This document shows positions 38,466 to 48,960 of a stretch of 64,000 nt of DNA, piece by piece; within the stretch, counting starts at the first letter, position 1; each line of letters starts with the position of its first letter. The position numbers were made by a program, and so were the translations under genes. Under the pieces are notes generated by a model. That model saw only the letters and a program-made list of their open reading frames with translations. It did no database searches and was not told the DNA's origin. Location: positions 63,501 through 127,500 of the forward strand of contig CAUYUJ010010380.1 in NCBI GenBank assembly GCA_963575745.1, written 5' to 3'. This stretch comes from Prorocentrum cordatum. Taxonomy: Eukaryota; Sar; Dinophyceae; Prorocentrales; Prorocentraceae.

Positions 38466-40124
38466 GGATGCCATTCACTCTGGCCTCGGTGGTGGCGGTG
38501 GTGGGGAGGTGCAGTTTTATAAAAATTAAACAAGAACAAGAATGCCCAGATGCTTTGATCCTCAATATTTATCCTCCCCTGGAGGAGAAGCACCAAGAGG
38601 AAAAGCAGGATGGACGACCAGGAGAGGCAGGAGGAGGAGCGGGAGGAGAGGGGGAAACAGCCACAGCACCACCAGCAGGAGGGGCAGAACTTACAGCTTG
38701 GAGCCAAGGGCTGGAGAGGTCTTTTCGGAACATGTCGTGGTACATCCTCACGTACCCTCTCGTGGCTGCGTTGTACTGCACCTTGCCAGGCACTGGCGGG
38801 CCGCGGCGGGCGTTGGGCAAGTTTAGGGTAGTGCTTGGCATCAATTTGTTTCGCAGCGTGGCCCATGTATGATGCGGTTGTCGCTCGGATCACGCACACC
38901 TTGCTGCAGTCACGCATCATGAGCTGCGGTGTTCGCAGCAGGCAGCAGGCGGTCGCGGCTCTGGAGCGCTTCCAGATGGCACGGTGGGCGTCAGTCTTTG
39001 AGCGTCAACCAGGTCCTGGCCTACGTACCTCATCCAGCCTTCGTGTTTCAGAGCAGTGGGCAGAGCCGCCCGCCCATCTTGTTAGGTTGCATCAGCGGGG
39101 AGGTTGAATTAGACATCCCTCCTGGCAGAGCCTTGCTTATTATCCGGCCAGGTCGGGCGTGCTACATTGCACTGTGGCGCGGCAAGCTGCAAGCAGGATG
39201 TTGTTACTATATGTTTCGAGGCCCTTCTGCTCTCTCAGCGCGTTATAGCTTGTGCGCACGACGACCTCCCCCATCAGTTTTCATCTTCCCCTCGCTTCCT
39301 CCAGGACTGATTCTTGATCACGTCTGCAGCGAAGAAGTGCGCTGCGTCATCTTTCGTTTCTCTTAGGGGCCTCAAGCCAAAACGATGCGCCATCGCACAA
39401 TAACAGTCCAGAAAGAGTTCCGAGATCCGACGACGTAAAAAATCACAGCGCCTCACACACAAACCTATCAACATTTCCTCGGTTCCCGACCGATTCTTTG
39501 TGCGGGACATTTTGAGCCAGATCGGCCCGCGGGGGCCAGGTACCCGAAACACGGCAAAATCGTTGATCGTGTTTTTTCGCTAGCCATGGATGTAAAGACT
39601 CCTTCCCTCCGATCGGTTTCCTCAGGCGGCCGTTCGGCACGGTGCTGTTACCCGAAGGCTCTCGGTGAGATGCAGCTGCGGAAATACTTTTTGAGAATCG
39701 AGAGCCATCTGGGAGGTCCCGTTTGGGCTTGCGTAGGCCCGTATTCCGTTGGACATTTGCACTCACGAAGTTGGCAAGGCGAGATAAGGCGTCGATCTAA
39801 ACGGTGCTTTTGCGATTTCGCGGGCCGTTGTCGTTTTGATATCGGTTTGCGGCAGAGGCGGATTGAAGACAAAACGAGGGAAATCGACAACACGACGAAA
39901 TCGAACAACTGTTTGGATCGATCCATGGGCGAGGTCCCGTTGGACGCTGCGTAGGCTCGCACCCTGTTGAGCCCCCCACCCAGGGTCCTGTGAGTGTGTG
40001 TGTGTGTGTGTCACGGCGAGAGCTGCGCTGTTCCATGACCCCCTCGCGTTATGAGAAAATCGTGACGGTTTTGTTTCGCCAGTTTCGGCCTCCGGGGGCC
40101 CTTACCGCGTTTCGGGACCGTCAA
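38466..40124. other. Unassigned DNA with a coding-like - strand fragment
   Basis: On the - strand, 38844 to about 38710 reads KVQYNAATRGYVRMYHDMF and RKDLSSPWLQAV, which looks like real protein sequence and not repeat, but I cannot name it and no longer frame supports it. A (TG)n run lies at about 39990-40010. Nothing else is recognised. Confidence 0.3.
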
Positions 40125-41345
40125 GTATCCTGGCGAAAGACCCAACCATATGCAGTTGTCAGTAACGCAATGGTAAATACCGTCCTCGGTGGAGCTCCCT
40201 GTGGGGCCACGAACCTTGTGAGGAGTGCGCCGAAATGCGGGTGGAACTGCATGCGAACTTTGCCACTGGGGCCCTCGGTGGAGCTCCCCATGGGACGACG
40301 AACCGTGTGAGGAGTGCGCCGAAATGGGGGTGGAACTGCATGCCCACTTTGCAACTGCGGCCTCCGGTGGAGTTCCGTATGGGGCCACGAACCGTGTGGG
40401 GGGCGCCGAAACGGGGGTGGAACTACATGCGAACTTTGCCATTCAGGCCTTCGGTGGAGCTCCTTATGGGGCCACGAACCGTGTGAGGGGTGTGCCGAAA
40501 TGGGGGTGGAACTGCATGCGAACTGTGCCATTGGGGCCTTCATTGGAGCTCCCTAGTTATGGGGCCACGAATCGTGTGAGGGGTGCGCCGACATGGGGGT
40601 GGAACTGCATGCTAACTCTGCCACTGGGGCCTTCGGTGGAGCTCCCCATGGGGCCACGAACCGTGTGAGGGGTGCGCCGAAATGGGGGTGGAACTGCATG
40701 CGAACTTTGCCACTTGAGCCTTTGTTGGAGCTCCCCATGAGGCCACGAATCGTGTGAGGGGTGCGCCGAAACGGGGGTAGAACTGCATGCGAACTGTGCT
40801 ACTGGGGCCTTCGGTGGATCTCCCTATGAGGCCACGCACCGTATGAGGGGTGTGCCGACATGGGGGTGGAACGGCATGCTAACTTTGCCACTGGGGCCTT
40901 TGTTGGAGTTCCCTGTGGTGCCACGAACCGTGTGAAAGGGGTTCGCCGGAATGGGGTGGAACGGCATGCGAAGTTTGCAACCGGGGCCTGTGTTGGAGTT
41001 CCCTATGGGGCCACGAACCGTGTGAGGGGTGCGCCGAAATGGGGGTGGATCTGCATGCCCACTTTGCAACTGGGGCCTTCGGTGGAGCTCCCTGTGGGGC
41101 AACGAACCGTGTGGGGTGCGCCGACATAGGGGTGGAACTGCATGCGAACTGTGCCACTGGGGCCTTCGGTGGAGCTCCTTATGGGGCCACGAGCCGTGTG
41201 AGGGGTTCGCCGAAACAGAGACAAGCAAGGGGCAGAGGCAAGGATGGGGAGAGGGAGGGGAGGCAGCGGGAGGAGAACGAAGGAGGACGCGGGCGCTGTC
41301 TCTTCAAAACGAGGACCCAACACCAAAGGATGGTTGGGAAAACAT
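40125..41345 (+). repeat. Composite satellite element copy 3 (89-bp units)
   Basis: It opens with GGCGAAAGACCCAACCATATGCAG-like sequence shared with 18552, followed by about eleven units of ~89 bp (starts near 40225, 40314, 40402, 40490 and onward). It ends with the shared 3' module (GGGCAGAGGCAAGG, TGTCTCTTCAAAACGAGG, GGATGGTTGGGA). Each unit carries the palindromes GGAGCTCC and TGCATGC. Unit length is not a multiple of three, so the open frames are by-products. Confidence 0.9.
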
Positions 41346-41630
41346 GATTCACCTAGGGGCGTTGGTCTGTTATTAACCAGTGGCGGGGCTTGTAAGATAG
41401 GTACAACTAGTTCGCAGAGTTCGGTTTTTGGGGGGTTACATGCTTGTTTGATGACAAATTGTGTGGTTGATTTGTCTGCGATCATGTTTCGCATGTGGGA
41501 CAACCTCGCTACAACGTCAACACTGCTATTCATACGGATCTTCCGACATGCGACGCGTCAAAAAGTTCAGCGCTAACACGTGTTTTGCTATTTTCATCGG
41601 GACAAGTGCACGCGATGCCGTCCGAAAGTG

Positions 41631-42104
41631 TCACGTAGATCGCTGGAACTTGTCAAGTGCAGGTCGGGATGTGCACAGGATCGCGATCAGAGTCGCGCGC
41701 GCCGCGGCGTTGCCCAGCGCTGCCCAGACAGCGCCAGTCGTCTCGAAGTTCACGCCGCCCGACCAATTATATAAGAGGTCGTCAAGGGTAGTGCGCAACG
41801 AATGCCCGATCCCCCCAGGCACGTTGGCAACTCGGGCGGCGCTGACTGTGCGCCGCGCGCGTTCGTCCTGCAAGAGTTCGTCGAACACAGCATAGCTCCA
41901 GTACGCGGCACTACCCCCTCGATAATCTATGCCCTCGGCCAGGGCTTCCCAGGGAGGGGGGGGGGGGCAATCAAACCAGAGAATGATGTTCCATGGTCTA
42001 TTATGGGGCACGGGTGTTTGGGCAATTGGCAGCGCGCCAATTCCATGAAAGGTTTGATATGTTCGCAGGTGACATGGTGAACTCGGCCAGGGTTGCCCAC
42101 CCAA
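41631..42104 (-). pseudogene. Coding-like fragment of unknown function
   Basis: About 100 residues on the - strand look like ordinary protein: YRGGSAAYWSYAVFDELLQ, DERARRTVSAARVANVPGG, HSLRTTLDDLLYNWSGG and FETTGAVWAALGNAAARATL. Hydrophobic and charged residues alternate as in a folded domain, and there is no repeat. A second - strand segment upstream (42184-42882, with ALGWIDRKYWLVARR) may be part of the same gene, but I could not join them. No family is recognised; it could be an exon of a host gene or an element remnant. Confidence 0.3.
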
Positions 42105-42183
42105 GTCTCAGAAGGTTTGCCGCTACTCGCTCGTATGTTTATGCAGCTCAGCATGTTGTCGCATTCGTTCCTTTCGTAGGCAA

Positions 42184-42882
42184 CTATATTGCGGCGCGGC
42201 CAGCATTGAACATGCCGCGAAACGCCCCCGCCGATGCCGACATCTCTCGCGTGTCCGAGTGCGCGCGAACGTGCTCGCTGAGAGAGACGGCGCAACCAAG
42301 GCTTCGGCGCCCGCCATGCGACCCCGGTCGCGGAGCAGACGCCGCGCCAGCAGATCGATCCAACATCCTGGCGGATGGTCGACCACGGCGTCGGCGAGAC
42401 GCGGCGCGCGACGATCGCAACGCGCTGCGGCTTCCAGGTGCCGTTCTCGCTGGCAAGCGTTGCAGGACGTCCGCGGGAATGGCTGCGTGGGGCTCAGAGG
42501 GCGCCAGCATGCAGGGCACGGCAATCACCCCAGCGAGCGGGCCGCCACGGGAGCGGTTACGCCCAGAATGCGGAAGGTGGACACGACGCGCGACGAGCCA
42601 ATATTTCCTGTCGATCCACCCCAGCGCCGCGGACCCAGCCCTCTGGCGGTGCAGCGCGACGCGGCCCCGCCTGGCCCTAGCGTCGGATCGCCCAATCCTT
42701 GCTTCGTAGGTGGACTTGTCCCACTGCGCAGTCGTATGCCCGATCCTGTAGCAGTGGGCCGCGCCCTCCTCTGGGGCCGACGGCAGCGCCGACGGCTTTG
42801 CCGCTGCGGGCTCTTTCGCCGCCCCGGCCTTCGCGCCCTTGCCCTTGGTCGGCGTCGCGGCCTCCATGCGCTGCGTGGCCAT
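42184..42882 (-). CDS. Unknown Ala/Lys-rich frame
   Basis: ATG at 42882, about 232 codons. It starts with MATQRMEAATPTKGKGAKAG and KEPAAAKPSALPSAPEEG, a Lys/Ala/Pro-rich region of the kind seen in many dinoflagellate proteins, then CYRIGHTTAQWDKSTYEARIG and ALGWIDRKYWLVARR, which look more structured. The last third is Arg/Ser-rich and probably out of frame. No family assigned. High GC makes chance frames long here, so this is uncertain. Confidence 0.25.
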   Translation of the reverse strand: MATQRMEAATPTKGKGAKAGAAKEPAAAKPSALPSAPEEGAAHCYRIGHTTAQWDKSTYEARIGRSDARARRGRVALHRQRAGSAALGWIDRKYWLVARRVHLPHSGRNRSRGGPLAGVIAVPCMLAPSEPHAAIPADVLQRLPARTAPGSRSALRSSRAASRRRRGRPSARMLDRSAGAASAPRPGSHGGRRSLGCAVSLSEHVRAHSDTREMSASAGAFRGMFNAGRAAI

Positions 42883-45800
42883 GTTCGGCTGGCTGGGGAA
42901 CTCTTCGCCGTCGTCGTCGCCATCGGCCCCGCCGCCGTCGGCCGCAGCAGGGCGCTTCCTCGGCGCGGCTGCAGCCCTCGCCTTGTCGGCGAGGCATTGG
43001 CGAAACTTGGCCCGCCGTCGCTAGAGTCGGCATTGGCACCTGCTGCCTTCGCTCTGGGCGCAGCATCTGGAACGGGCGCATCGCGCGATGGCGCCTCTAG
43101 TTCGGGCGGCGCGAGGAGGCCGCGGCATTGCCCTGCAGGCGCCGCCGCGTTGGCGGGGGCAGTGGCGCCCGCCGCATTGGCGAAGAGCGCCGCGGTCGGC
43201 TGCCCGCCGAACATGGATTGGCACGCCGCCGTCCGCCATCCAATTGTCGGGTCTGCGGCTGGCATCGCGGACGCGACTTCGGGCGCAGCGGCCTCGCATT
43301 TGGCCTTGGTCTGGAGCCTCGAGCAGTCTTTCGCGCGGACTCGGGCCCGCCTGGGCGCCCCCCCCCCCCCCCATGGATGGGCCGTCGTTGCCGTGCACCT
43401 CTGCCCACCGCGGCTCGCTGCGCAACTGGCCCGCGGCGTCGCAGCCCCAACCAGGTCGCCCCGCGCCCCTGCGCGACCATGCCTGCGCAGTTTTTTACGT
43501 TGGCAAGTGCCGCCTTCGCCCTCCGCGGCAACTCGAGCCATTTCTACCGCGCGAGAACATCCCGCAGCGTGCGCCGCCACTGACGCCGCCCGCCTCTCGC
43601 TAGCCTCGGATAGAACGTCGTGCCAGTCAACCTGTCGCGGGTGACCGCGCGTCTCGTGAGTGCTGTCTCTGGCAGGTCTCCTCTGGTCAGCATCGCGATC
43701 TCGCCCACAGCGAACCACTTCGAGAAGGTCGCTATTTCTCTGCCACTGTTTGATGCTACTGGAGGGGCCAAGCAAGCCAGTCTGGCAACTGACGGCCGAG
43801 CATTGCCTTTGTGATCTGGACTGGGGGGCACGCGCCCAATGCGCCGGCATGAGCGTGGGCCACCAGACTCGTTGCATCCCCCGTGGCCACCCCCCTTCGG
43901 TTGTTTATCAGACGCAGCGAGTCGATTTGGCGCGCAGCAACGGGGGTGGCGCCCAAGCCGCGCCCCACTCGAGCGCGCGCCCGCTCCGACATGTGCCCCG
44001 ATTCCGCGACGACGCTGGGCGCGGATGCCACTGCTGCAGCGCGGCGCACCCAAGCGGGAACGGCGCGGCGGGGGCAAGAATCGCGATTTTCGCGGGTGGG
44101 CTCGCGAGCCACATGGGCGCGGGCGGGCGCGCGTTGCAACATCGCACGCAAGCGCTGAGCGGTCCAAACCCGGGGGCGGGGGGGGCGGCGAGGGCGCCGG
44201 CGGCCCCCCTTCCCCCACCATCGCCGCAAGCCGTTGGAGGGCAATTCTGGCGCGGGGCAACCATGGCCCATTCCTTCGCTACCACCTGTCTCCCGACCGG
44301 CCCAGAACCTAAACTGCCAGCATGCACGCAAGCGCGCAATCGACGACTGACATTTCTTCGCCCGAACAGGAGATGCGTCGGATGCCGAACGCGGGCGCAG
44401 ATCGCACCCCCATCGCAGCCCGAAAGCGTCGATGGCGTCGCTGCGCGCCTTGGCCGCGCCATCGCGTTCCAGGATGGAGCGCATCCAAGTCCCCCTCGCC
44501 TCGGGAAGCGCGGAGCGGCCCTTGTCCGCCTCAGGGGGGGGGGGGGGGGGGCGAGGCGCGGAGCGCTCGATCGCGCAGCCGAGCCGGGCATCGAATGGAG
44601 CAAATGGGGACTTCGGTCAGGGTGGAGGGCGGGAGTTGGATGGAGGGGGATGTTAACAGCAACTTGCCGCAGACTGCCCACTTGGGCGAGCTGTTTGGCG
44701 CGCGTGCGAGCTTTAGCCACGTTGTGCGTAGCATTACGTACCTTCGCCATCTCGCTGCGAATCCGACCACTCTTAGACGTCCTAAATCTCAGACGCAACC
44801 TGGGCCGCCATCGCAATTTGCTTCCCAGGCTTCGCCGTCGCACCCATAACTCTACTTGCGAGAGTTCTTTATATGGGCCTTCTTGGGCCCACGCGCTCAT
44901 CGGCGGTTCGACGGCCACAGCGGCGCCCCCCGCCCCGCCCCCACCCCGCCGCCCCGCGCCTCGAGCCCGCCCGCCTACCTCGAGCCTCCGCGCAACACCT
45001 TTTGCGCATAATGTTGTCTCTCCGCGCACTGCGCGACAAGCGCGCCAACGAATGCCGCGCGCGCTTGCGCGCATGTCCCCAGCGAACATGCAACAGGCCA
45101 TGCCCCGCGCGCGCGGCCTTCCCCATCGCTCGCGCCCAGGGCCTCGCGGGCGCGCGCCCGAGCGACGTCGCCCGTATAGAGTCTGCGGTTTGCCGCGCAA
45201 GTGTGCGCGTGCTTCCTCGCCTCGGCTGGCGCCGAAGCCGCGCGCCCCGCGTTCTCCGATTTCTTCATTGCACGCTCCAGCACGTGGAGCGCCGCCTCCA
45301 CCTATCGGACGGACGCTGGCGCGGGGGTACCCCGGCGCGGCGGCGCCGACATTGCTTGCGCCCAACCCCGACAACATGCCGATCACACGAGGCGTCGATG
45401 CGCCGATCCGGCCCGCCCCAATATCAATGATGCCTTACAGAGATGCGCATCAATGCAATGCCGATGCGCATGCATACAAATGCATAGCATTCGAATCATC
45501 CAATACATGGCCGATGGGACATAGAAGCAATGGGTGTTATGCACACCCGCCTGTCGGTCGGCCTTGACCGCTTTCGTCTTGACGATCGCGCGGTGCTTGA
45601 TGGCCGTGTCCAGCTGCTGGTTCAACCATCGCAGATCCTCCCAACGTCACTGGGCACGCATCGCCGTGATCTCGGTGGGCATAACTCCAGGCATATCTGC
45701 GCAACTGCAGACATCCTGCACGCAGGCGCCTCGTACCACAACCGCTGCGACATCGAAATACACCTTGCGGTTTTAGTCGAAAGGTGCAAGCGCCTCTGGC

Positions 45801-46203
45801 ATCATCCCCCGCCCCCCCTCTTGCGTCCTCACCACCGCCGACATCAAAGCCATTCATCCTCTGTTTCACGCAGCGTCATCAAGCCCCTATCCCTCCCCAT
45901 GATACCGTCCCTCCAAGTCTTCCCTGCCTCGTGGACGGCCCCCGCCCCCTTCCTTCATCTCCCCTGCTTCGTCGTCGCCCTCCTCCTCCTCGTCCCCGTG
46001 CCCTCCCTCCCTCCCTCGATCCGCTGTCCGTTCCCGCCGTCCGCCCGTCCTCGCCCCTCCTTCGTTGCGCCTCCCCCTCGTCGTCCCTCCACCTCGTGAC
46101 TTTTTTCATCCTCCCCGTCGCGACCGTCGCCGCCGTCGTCGTTGTCGGCCGGCCCCCGGGGCGCGCGCGGCTCGGCGCGCCCTGCCCGACGGGGTCGCCG
46201 CGA

Positions 46204-46204
<1 letters not shown>

Positions 46205-46248
<44 letters not shown>

Positions 46249-46330
46249 GACGGAGACGACGACGGCAATGGGGGCGGCGGCGACGGCGGCAGCGGCGTTG
46301 ACGGCGACGACGACGACGATGACAACGGCG
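46205..46330 (+). repeat. (GAC)n microsatellite
   Basis: GAC triplets, pure at 46205-46250 and interrupted by GGC/GGA afterwards. They give Asp, Arg or Thr runs in the three + frames. Confidence 0.9.
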
Positions 46331-47122
46331 ACGACGAGGAAGACGACGCGAGATGAAACGGCTAGAGGTACGCGAGCCGGCGACAAGGGGACGAGGGGCG
46401 CGAGGAGCGACAGAGGCCACGGAGCCGGGAGAGGAGAGAGCGAGCATTGGAAATGGGAGCGACGAGGTTGGTGGAGGAGGGCAACCATCACAGCGCAGCT
46501 GGCGACGATAATGGCGATGGCGACGGCGGCGACGACGACAGCGAAAACGGGGGCAGCTCGCAACGATTGCGGCGACGATGGCGGACGATTGGGGCGACGA
46601 CGACCGAGGCGACGCGACCGCCGCCCTGCCGACCGAGGCGACCGACGGCGATGACGGCGACGGCTAGATGGGGGGATGCGAGGAGCGGACGATGATGATA
46701 CGAGGTTAACGAACTACGAAAAGTATGCACTACGGGAAATTGGAGACGATGATGCGAGGAGGTCGAACAAGTTGACGGTGCATCATCGTTTGCAACGACA
46801 TTTTTTTCCACGGCGCAGCGCTACGTGGCAGAGCGCGCATTTCAAGCAAGCCGTCGTGTCTTTACAATCATATTGCGCTGAAGCGGCCCGCGTAGGCCTG
46901 GGGCGCAGGCTACTGATGCAAAGGAGCAGAGCAGGAGCCATGCACGCGAAGTTACTTGTCCCGAAATCCAGAAAGGCCCAGGTCGCCGGCCCCAGGCCCA
47001 CCCGCGCAGTTGACTCCAGGGCCCGAGCTCCGATCACCCAACTGTCGTATATGAGAATATCGTATAAGACAGCGTTGCCATACATAAAATTATCACAAAC
47101 GACATCGCCCCTATCAATCATA

Positions 47123-47279
47123 TGCTAGCCTCCAACCTTCAGGTGACGGTAGACGATCGTTAGCGCGCAGACACATTTTCCCACGGGCAGTGAGCAACGC
47201 TCTCGAACTCTGAAGTGGATGACCACACATTTGTCAAGCGCCGTCCTGGCGCACGGATGAGGCACGCACAGTTGGGCCT
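47123..47279 (-). repeat. Direct repeat, possible B2 of decayed YR element
   Basis: About 157 bases (GCTAGCCTCCAACC...GCACGCACAG) repeated in the same orientation at 47638-47796 with roughly 85-90 percent identity. Position after the 3' end of a - strand YR remnant fits the B1/B2 repeats of a Ngaro-like element. Confidence 0.75.
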
Positions 47280-47637
47280 GACAGGAAAAGAAGGGAGAGG
47301 GGGGGGCAGACAAAGAAATTTAAGCCAAGAGTCACCAGATCAGGAGGTTCTGGCATTCACGAGAATTATGAAAAGTCTGCGGGTACCCTTTCACCGTCCG
47401 AGTCGACTACACAAGGGAACCGCTCCGCCTGTGACCATCTTCCCCTTGCGCCAAGAAGATGACTCTGCAGAAGTAGTCAGTCCGGTGCCTTTTTAACTCT
47501 CCGAGCCGCCCGAAAAAGTGCACCCGTCCGCCGGTGACCTTCTGTCTCTTCCGACCGACTACAACGGTCACCTGTCACGTCTCCTGCTGTCAGGAGGCCC
47601 AAGCAAACATGATAATTCAACAAGTTGACAAGCCGTT

Positions 47638-47796
47638 TGCTAGCCTCCAACCCTCCGGCGACGGTAGACGATCGATAGCGCGCAGACGCACTTCCCCATG
47701 GGCAGTGAACAACGTTCTCGAACTCAGATGTTGATGACCACACATGTGTGAAGCGCCGTCCTGGCGCACGGATCAGGCACGCACAGCTGGGCCCAT
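47638..47796 (-). repeat. Direct repeat, possible B1 of decayed YR element
   Basis: Partner of 47123-47279, separated by about 358 bases that would correspond to A2. I did not find a matching A1 copy upstream of this element in the window. Confidence 0.75.
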
Positions 47797-48019
47797 ACCC
47801 ATCTCATGAACTGGGAGGGGGGGCTGGGGGCATCCATTGTTCGCGCAGTTCCGTAACGTTTTGGCCGCTGGGGCTCACGCACGGGCGATGCGTCTGCTTC
47901 CGGCGAACGGTTCGCGACGCCGCAAAGCCGGCCGCCCATGGTCTTGCGGGGCCTCCCGCTGGGAGCGCGGGCGCCACCGTGCCTTCGATGACTCACTGCA
48001 GTGTCTCGTCGGTCCACTT

Positions 48020-48200
48020 GCAGCGCAGAGCAGCCTCTGCACCTGCGCCGCCTTCGCGCACCGTCGGACCGAAACGCCCGACAGCCGGCGCCCGCGGGCC
48101 ACAATGTTCGAGAGTTCTCTCGCCTCGAGGAGGACCCCGGGCGCGCCCCCGCGTCGCAGCTGGTTGAGGCATAGTCCGGGCAGCCCAGGGGGCATCGCGG
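48020..48200 (-). pseudogene. Tyrosine recombinase remnant lacking the nucleophile
   Basis: LNQLRRGGAPGVLL (second catalytic Arg), then ELSNIVARGRRLSGVSVRR and CAKAAQVQRLL. In relatives the last part reads VRRYAKAA; here the codon at 48060-48058 is TGC (Cys) where TAC (Tyr) is expected, so the nucleophile is lost. Recombinase activity is therefore not expected. Confidence 0.7.
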
Positions 48201-48539
48201 CGGCTCCGCACTTGCTGACCGCCGGCCCCGCCTCGACAGGCAGGGGCACCTCTGAGCCACGGGCGGTCGATGCTCCGCCGTGCGATCGCAGGCTCGCCCC
48301 CGACCGAGGCCCCCAGGACGGGCCCTTGCGGCTCGGCTTCGGCGATGTCGCGCATCTGGAACCCGGCGTCTTGGAAGCCAGGGCGCGGTCCTGGACGCCC
48401 GAGACCTTATCCGCCGAAAGCCCGAACGCCGTGAGATTGACGCAGCACGGCAAAGTGATCGGGTCGGCGCCCAGGGAAGGCGCGGGCAAGGAGCCCACCG
48501 TCGTTTGCTCGGCTGCGACACCAACCTGCTCAGGATGCC

Positions 48540-48960
48540 AACGTGGGCCCGCTGGATCAGCCAGAAATTAAGCCCAGATCTAGCCCATGGGGACAAACGT
48601 CAGCACAGGGAACGCCCAGTCTGCGTAGTCGAGGTTGTCACCCCACATGTCGACCTCGAACCCGATCGAGGCGGCCTCGCTCCTCGGGGCGCGCTGCGTC
48701 GCGAATTAAATCGACGGCCCCGGGCTGAGGCCGCCCTGGCATCAGCTGAAGTTGAGGTTGGCCCGGCGGCAGTCGAGCGCCAGACGCTGATTGCTTTTCT
48801 TTCCCTCGGCGAAGAAGGGGCGGCAGCTGTCCCTCTTGCTGCGCGAGTCCCCGAACAATCCCGCGGCAGCCATCCAGGCGAGGAAGGAGATGTCGAGGGA
48901 ACGGTCGGCCCTGGGCCTCTCGTCGAAGTAGGGGGCGACCCGCGCCTGCTCGGCCTCGAC
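48540..48960 (-). pseudogene. RT fragment with two Trp-to-stop changes
   Basis: Fingers: PYFDERPRADRSLDISFLAW, then RPFFAEGKKSNQRLALDCRR and ANLNFS, the K-x(n)-R-L-x-x-D-x-R pattern of DIRS-type RT. After a frame change comes DNLDYADWAFPVLTFVPMG, TAG (48582-48580), IWA, TAA (48570-48568), FLA. The family pattern is VPMGWxWAxFLA, so the TAG replaces the first Trp (TGG to TAG). The catalytic YxDN box could not be found. Confidence 0.75.

Larger units (their letters stand above)
41346..47122. other. Mostly unassigned GC-rich DNA
   Basis: Apart from the two - strand fragments listed separately and the microsatellite at 46205-46330, nothing is recognised. Long overlapping frames on both strands in 42200-45500 reflect about 65-70 percent GC and rarity of stops, with Ala/Arg/Pro-rich content and no motifs. 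Poly-C and poly-G runs occur near 43361 and 44537. Confidence 0.4.

Noticed and set aside
42200-45570. Frames of 400-600 codons on both strands
   Set aside because: GC content makes stops rare; the products are Ala/Arg/Pro-rich with no motifs and overlap each other on opposite strands.
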